A DNA stretch of 20,263 nucleotides from CADEFF01 sp964569315. Its GTDB lineage: Bacteria > Pseudomonadota > Alphaproteobacteria > Dongiales > Dongiaceae. Positions 15,244-20,263 of this stretch are shown here, piece after piece. The stretch spans positions 1 through 20,263 of the forward strand of contig CAZMUZ010000067.1 in assembly GCA_964569315.1 (NCBI GenBank), written 5' to 3'. The notes below the pieces were generated by a model. That model saw only the letters and a program-made list of their open reading frames with translations. It was not told the DNA's origin and did no database searches. Numbering within the stretch: position 1 is the first letter of the stretch; the number at the start of each line of letters is the position of its first letter. The translations under genes and the position numbers were made by a program.

Positions 15244-16983
15244 ATGTCTGAAGACATCAAGAAGATTCATCCCTATCTCCCGACGCTCGTGAATCAGCTT
15301 CGCGCGGGGAAAGTCGATCGCCGCGAGTTCCTGCGCACCTCCACCCTGCTCGGGTTGTCCGCGACGGCGGCCTACACCCTCGCCGGTTGCGACGAAAAGC
15401 AGGAGGAGCAGCAGAGCTCGACGACGGAGGAAGCGCCCGCCGCGACGACCACGGCCACGGAGACACAGCAGGCGGCAGCCCCGACGGATAACGTCATCCG
15501 GATCGGCATGCGCGTTCCCGCGCTGGAGGATCCGGCGACCTTCTCCTGGGTCTATGATTCGAACGTGACCCGGCAGGTTTGCGACTATCTCACCCGGACC
15601 GGCGTCGACAACGTCACGCGGCCCTGGCTGCTCGAGAAGTGGGAAGCCTCGCCCGACCTCAAGACCTGGACCCTCACGCTGAAGAAGGGGATCAAATGGT
15701 CGAACGGCGACGAGCTGGTGGCGGATCACGCGATCTGGAACCTGACGCGCTGGCTCGACGAGAAGGTCGGTTCGTCGGTCGTCGGCCTGATGAAGGGCTA
15801 TATGCTGACCGAGTACGATACCGGTCAGAAGGACGATGCCGGCAATCCGAAGATGGGCACCAAGCTCTGGGCCGACAACGCGATCGAGAAGGTGGACGAT
15901 TACACCATCCGGCTGAATTGCAAGGAAGCGCAGCTCGCCGTGCCGGAGCATCTCTTCCACTATCCCGCGCTCATCCTGCATCCGAGCGAGAACGGCAAGT
16001 TCGGCGTGAACTCGATCGGCACCGGAGCGTTCACGCTCACCGAGCTCGAGGTCGGCAAGAAGGCCGTGCTGAAGAAGCGCGACGGCTACTGGGGCAAGGC
16101 GCCCGCCGTGGATTCGATCGAGTTCATCGATCTTGGCGACGATCCGGCCGCTTCGGTCAGCGCGCTCGCCTCGAAGCAGATCCAGGGGCTCTATGAGGCG
16201 TCGGTGTCGCAGTTCGCGGCGCTGCAGAAGATGGATCACATCACGATCTATCAGGTCAGCACCGGGCAGACGGCGGTCGCGCGCATGCAGCCGATCCACG
16301 ACACCTGGAAGGATCCGCGCGTCCGCAAGGCGATGCGCCTCGCGATCGACACGGAAAAGGTGCTGCAGGCCGCGCATCTCGGTCTCGGCAGCCCGGGCGA
16401 GCACCATCACGTCTGCCCGATCCATCCGGAATACGCCAAGCTCGACTTCATGAAGCAGGATATCGAGGGGGCGAAGAAGCTGCTCGCCGATGCGGGCCTG
16501 CCGAACGGCTTCGAGACCGAGATCTTCTGCAAGAAGGACCCCGACTGGGAGCCGCAGGCCGTGCAGGTCATGGCCGAGATGTGGAAACAGATCGGCGTCA
16601 ACGTGAAGATCAACGTCCTGCCCTCCGACCAGTATTGGGAGATCTGGAACGTCGAGACGGCGCCCTTCGCCTTCACGACCTGGACGCATCGTCCGCTCGG
16701 CGTGATGGTGCTGGGCCTCGCCTATCGGACGGGCGTGCCGTGGAACGAGAGCTTCTATTCGAATCCGAAGTTCGACGAGACGCTGACCAGGGCCGAGGGC
16801 ATCCTCGACGTCGAGGAGCGCCGCAAGGTGATGGTGGAGCTCGAGCAGATCATGCAGGAGGACGGGCCGATCGTGCAGCCGCTATGGCGCGCCGTCTTCA
16901 CCGGCATGGACAAGCGCATCCAGGGCTTCCAGATCCATCCGACCTACTACCTCTTCTGCGAGGAATGGTCGCTGACGGCCTGA
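15244..16983 (+). CDS. Peptide ABC transporter substrate-binding lipoprotein (SBP_bac_5 family)
   Basis: A 579-residue binding protein of the DppA/OppA class. The signal combines a twin-arginine motif DRREFLR (R26-R27) with a lipobox LAGC (Cys49), so it is probably a Tat-exported lipoprotein tethered to the membrane. A low-complexity E/Q/S/T/A linker (about 50-80) follows, then the SBP_bac_5 fold, with typical segments such as LLEKWEASPDLKTWTLTLKKG and IKWSNGDE. The start at 15244 is supported by GGGAGGA with 8-nt spacing; the frame is open further upstream but reads as non-coding. It is the first gene of the importer operon, and a hairpin follows 18 bp after the stop. The ligand is likely a di- or oligopeptide or a peptide-like compound; this class also binds nickel, opines and sugars, so specificity is open. 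Confidence 0.93.
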   Translation: MSEDIKKIHPYLPTLVNQLRAGKVDRREFLRTSTLLGLSATAAYTLAGCDEKQEEQQSSTTEEAPAATTTATETQQAAAPTDNVIRIGMRVPALEDPATFSWVYDSNVTRQVCDYLTRTGVDNVTRPWLLEKWEASPDLKTWTLTLKKGIKWSNGDELVADHAIWNLTRWLDEKVGSSVVGLMKGYMLTEYDTGQKDDAGNPKMGTKLWADNAIEKVDDYTIRLNCKEAQLAVPEHLFHYPALILHPSENGKFGVNSIGTGAFTLTELEVGKKAVLKKRDGYWGKAPAVDSIEFIDLGDDPAASVSALASKQIQGLYEASVSQFAALQKMDHITIYQVSTGQTAVARMQPIHDTWKDPRVRKAMRLAIDTEKVLQAAHLGLGSPGEHHHVCPIHPEYAKLDFMKQDIEGAKKLLADAGLPNGFETEIFCKKDPDWEPQAVQVMAEMWKQIGVNVKINVLPSDQYWEIWNVETAPFAFTTWTHRPLGVMVLGLAYRTGVPWNESFYSNPKFDETLTRAEGILDVEERRKVMVELEQIMQEDGPIVQPLWRAVFTGMDKRIQGFQIHPTYYLFCEEWSLTA

Positions 16984-17001
16984 TCGGACGATGAATGCGC
17001 C

Positions 17002-17031
17002 GGCCGGGCGTCGCAAGCGTGGCGTCCGGCC
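17002..17031 (+). promoter_or_regulatory. Intercistronic hairpin between binding-protein and permease genes
   Basis: A 9-bp stem pairs GGCCGGGCG (17002-17010) with CGTCCGGCC (17023-17031), with one G-T wobble and a 12-nt loop. It starts 18 bp after the binding-protein stop, within a 162-bp gap in an otherwise tight operon. No T-tract follows, so full termination is unlikely. Hairpins at this position in importer operons commonly stabilise the upstream mRNA and let the binding protein be made in excess over the permeases; that role here is inference. Confidence 0.5.
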
Positions 17032-17145
17032 TTCGCATCTTCCGCAAGCTTCCGCCGTCGTGTCGCGACTTCCCCGAGCGAGGGAGCCGCATCCGGCCCT
17101 GATTGTCGAAACGCAGAGATCGTTCCTGGAGATCCCCGGCCCGGC

Positions 17146-18087
17146 ATGATCGGCTTCTTTGCCAAGCGACTCGCCTATCTCGTCTTCACCATGCTGGTGG
17201 TGTCGTTCATCATCTACACTATCAGCGAGTTCACGCCCGGCGATGTCGCCCGCAAGATCCTGGGCCCCTTCGCGACCAAGAACCAGGTCGAGCTGCTGAC
17301 CGAGGAAATGGGCCTCAACCGGCCGGTCTTCATCCGTTATTTCGAGTGGGTCGGGCAGACCCTCAGCGGCGATCTCGGCTATTCGACGCGCTACAAGACC
17401 GAGGTCAACAACATCATCTGGGGTCGGCTCTACAACACGATGATCCTGGCCTCGATCGCCTTCGCGATCATCGTTCCGGCGTCGATCCTCTTCGGCATCA
17501 TCGCCGGCATGCGGGAGGCGTCGAAACTCGATCGGACGATCTCGGTGGCGAGCATCGTCACCACCTCGGTGCCCGAGTTCGCTTCCGGCGTTTTCCTCAG
17601 CTGGATCTTCGTCATCTGGCTCGGAATCCTGCCCGGAACTTCGACGCTCGATACCGGTGCCGGCTGGTCCATCGCCTCCCAGCTCGTGCTGCCGGTCGCG
17701 GTGATGGTGCTCTACGACCTCGGCTACGTGATCCGCATGGTGCGCGCGTCGATGGTCGAGGTGATGATGCGGCCCTATATCCGCACCGCCGTGTTGAAGG
17801 GGCTTCGCTTTCGCGAGGTGATTCTCAAACATGCCGTGCGCAACGCGATGATCGCGCCTTTCACCGTGATCCTGCTGCAGATCAACTATCTGGTGACCGG
17901 TGTGGTGGTGGTGGAGGCGGTGTTCGCCTATCCGGGCTTCGGCCGGATGATGCTGGAAGGGGCGCTCTCGCAGGATATTGCCATCATCGAGGCAGGTGCG
18001 CTCTTCGCCGTGCTGATCGCCGTGGTGACGCAGATCGTCGGGGATTTCGGCTACATGCTGCTCAATCCTCGCATCCGGTTCAGTTGA
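17146..18087 (+). CDS. Peptide ABC transporter permease, DppB/OppB-like
   Basis: A 313-residue inner-membrane permease with about six hydrophobic segments: one at the N-terminus (LAYLVFTMLVVSFIIYTISE) and the rest in the BPD_transp_1 domain (about residues 90-310). The N-terminal IGFFAKRLAYLV, the FTPGD segment (29-33), and LSGDLGYS (73-80) are DppB/OppB hallmarks. The cytoplasmic coupling (EAA) loop is the segment YIRTAVLKGL followed by HAVRNAM, which contacts the ATPase. The ATG at 17146 has only a weak purine-rich element upstream. The gene is followed after 10 bp by the second permease. With DppC-like it forms the heterodimeric channel. Confidence 0.94.
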   Translation: MIGFFAKRLAYLVFTMLVVSFIIYTISEFTPGDVARKILGPFATKNQVELLTEEMGLNRPVFIRYFEWVGQTLSGDLGYSTRYKTEVNNIIWGRLYNTMILASIAFAIIVPASILFGIIAGMREASKLDRTISVASIVTTSVPEFASGVFLSWIFVIWLGILPGTSTLDTGAGWSIASQLVLPVAVMVLYDLGYVIRMVRASMVEVMMRPYIRTAVLKGLRFREVILKHAVRNAMIAPFTVILLQINYLVTGVVVVEAVFAYPGFGRMMLEGALSQDIAIIEAGALFAVLIAVVTQIVGDFGYMLLNPRIRFS

Positions 18088-18097
18088 GGACGCCGCC

Positions 18098-18981
18098 ATG
18101 ACCACCGATGTCCGGAACTTCGGCGCGACCCGGCCTGGCGACGGAAGGCTCGCGCGCCTGCTGCGACGCATCGCGCTGCTGCGGGAATCGCCGGTCGGGA
18201 TGGTCGGGGCGGCTCTCGTGCTGTTCTGGATCCTCGTCGCGATCCTGGCGCCCCTGATCTCGCCCTACGACCCGAACGCCAACGATTTCGAGATCGCGCG
18301 CGACTGGTACCCCTCCGCGCGGCACTGGCTCGGCACCGACAACCAGTCGCGCGACCTGCTTTCGCGCATCATCTGGGGCTCGCGCACCGTGCTGATCGTC
18401 GCGCCGACCGCCGTCGGCTGCGCCTATTTGGTCGGTTGCGTGATGGGCCTTCTCGCCGGCTATTACCGGGGTTGGGTCGATCTGGTGGTGATGCGGATCT
18501 CGGACATCATCCTCTCCTTCCCGGTGATCATCCTTTACATGATCATCATCGCGAATTTCGGCCCCTCGGCCTTCAACATCATCCTCGCGGTCACCTTCAT
18601 CGCCGCGCCCCAGATCACCCGCATCGTCCGCGGCCTGACCCTCGAGCTTCGCGAGCGCGACTATGTCGCGGCCGCCAAGATGCGCGGCGAGTCCGCCTGG
18701 TACATCATGCTGGTCGAGATCCTGCCCAATGCGCGGGGGCCGCTCATCGTGGATGCGTGCCTCCGCATGGGCTACACCACCATCGCTATCGGCGTGCTCG
18801 GCTTCCTCGGTCTCGGCCTCCCGCCGCCGGACCCCGATTGGGGCGGCATGGTGAAGGACAGCTACGCCCTGATGTCGACATATCCGCTGATGTCGATCAT
18901 CCCCTGCATGGCCATCTCGTCGCTCGTCGTCGGCTTCAACCTGCTCGCCGACGGCATCCGCGAAATCGGGCTGAGGGATTG

Positions 18982-18982
<1 letters not shown>
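18098..18982 (+). CDS. Peptide ABC transporter permease, DppC/OppC-like
   Basis: A 294-residue inner-membrane permease. An N-terminal cytoplasmic tail with basic residues precedes a first membrane segment (MVGAALVLFWILVAILAPLI) and the DppC/OppC signature LISPYDPN, then HWLGTDNQSRDLLSRIIWGSR (75-95), which is diagnostic of the family. Five further hydrophobic segments form the BPD_transp_1 domain, with the coupling loop RERDYVAAAKMRGES and ILPNARGPL. A GAGGA element lies ahead of the ATG at 18098 within the 10-bp gap. Its stop overlaps the ATPase start (TGATG), so the two are translationally coupled. Confidence 0.95.

Positions 18983-20263
<1,281 letters not shown>

Noticed and set aside
14851..16689. 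612-codon - strand open frame opposite the peptide-binding lipoprotein and crossing the divergent promoter region
   Set aside because: It is the reverse reading of a well-supported gene, with biased composition and no family resemblance.
16882..18171. 429-codon - strand open frame opposite the DppB-like permease
   Set aside because: His/Asp/Arg-rich antisense of a membrane protein gene, a common artefact; no motif supports it.

Overview
The window is GC-rich, densely coded DNA. Start-stop overlaps of the ATGA/GTGA type, Tat-type signal peptides on solute-binding proteins and the general gene mix fit an alphaproteobacterium, perhaps of the Rhodospirillales or a related group. The taxonomic guess is inference; there is no rRNA or other phylogenetic marker here. 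No tRNA, rRNA, transposase, phage gene or CRISPR array was found.

Layout. (1) Bases 1-3980, + strand: the 3' part of a very large secreted protein. It has tandem 118-residue Calx-beta-like repeats (exact 354-bp period), T1SS-143-like domains, a von Willebrand A domain with a MIDAS motif, RTX calcium-binding nonapeptides and a C-terminal type I secretion region. A strong intrinsic terminator follows at 4034-4070. (2) Bases 14945 down to 4107, - strand: eleven co-directional genes. Read 5' to 3' they are a Nudix hydrolase (NudF type), an orphan PotD-like solute-binding protein, a polysaccharide deacetylase-family protein, an M81 (MlrC-like) metallopeptidase, a cysteine synthase, an AlaX-M alanyl-tRNA editing protein, a 3-mercaptopyruvate sulfurtransferase, a double-GNAT acetyltransferase, and a three-subunit FAD/2Fe-2S dehydrogenase arranged like HcnA-HcnB-HcnC. 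(3) Bases 15244 to the end, + strand: a dipeptide/oligopeptide-type ABC importer in the order binding lipoprotein, DppB-like permease, DppC-like permease and a fused DppD-DppF ATPase cut off by the window edge. It is transcribed away from the Nudix gene across a 298-bp intergenic region that carries a perfect 7-bp inverted repeat.

How the parts may work together. The last five - strand genes (sulfurtransferase through the HcnC-like subunit) are joined by four successive 4-bp start-stop overlaps, so they are almost certainly one translationally coupled unit. The cysteine synthase and AlaX genes sit 10 bp apart just upstream and probably belong to the same transcript. The 5' half of the - strand run and the divergent importer look like a peptide or amino-acid-derivative uptake and hydrolysis module. 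The substrate of the HcnABC-like dehydrogenase cannot be read from sequence: glycine (cyanogenesis), D-amino acids/D-hydroxyproline and opines are all open. Its linkage to a sulfurtransferase and a cysteine-synthase-fold enzyme, two families that can consume cyanide, is the most thought-provoking feature, but the link is a hypothesis only.
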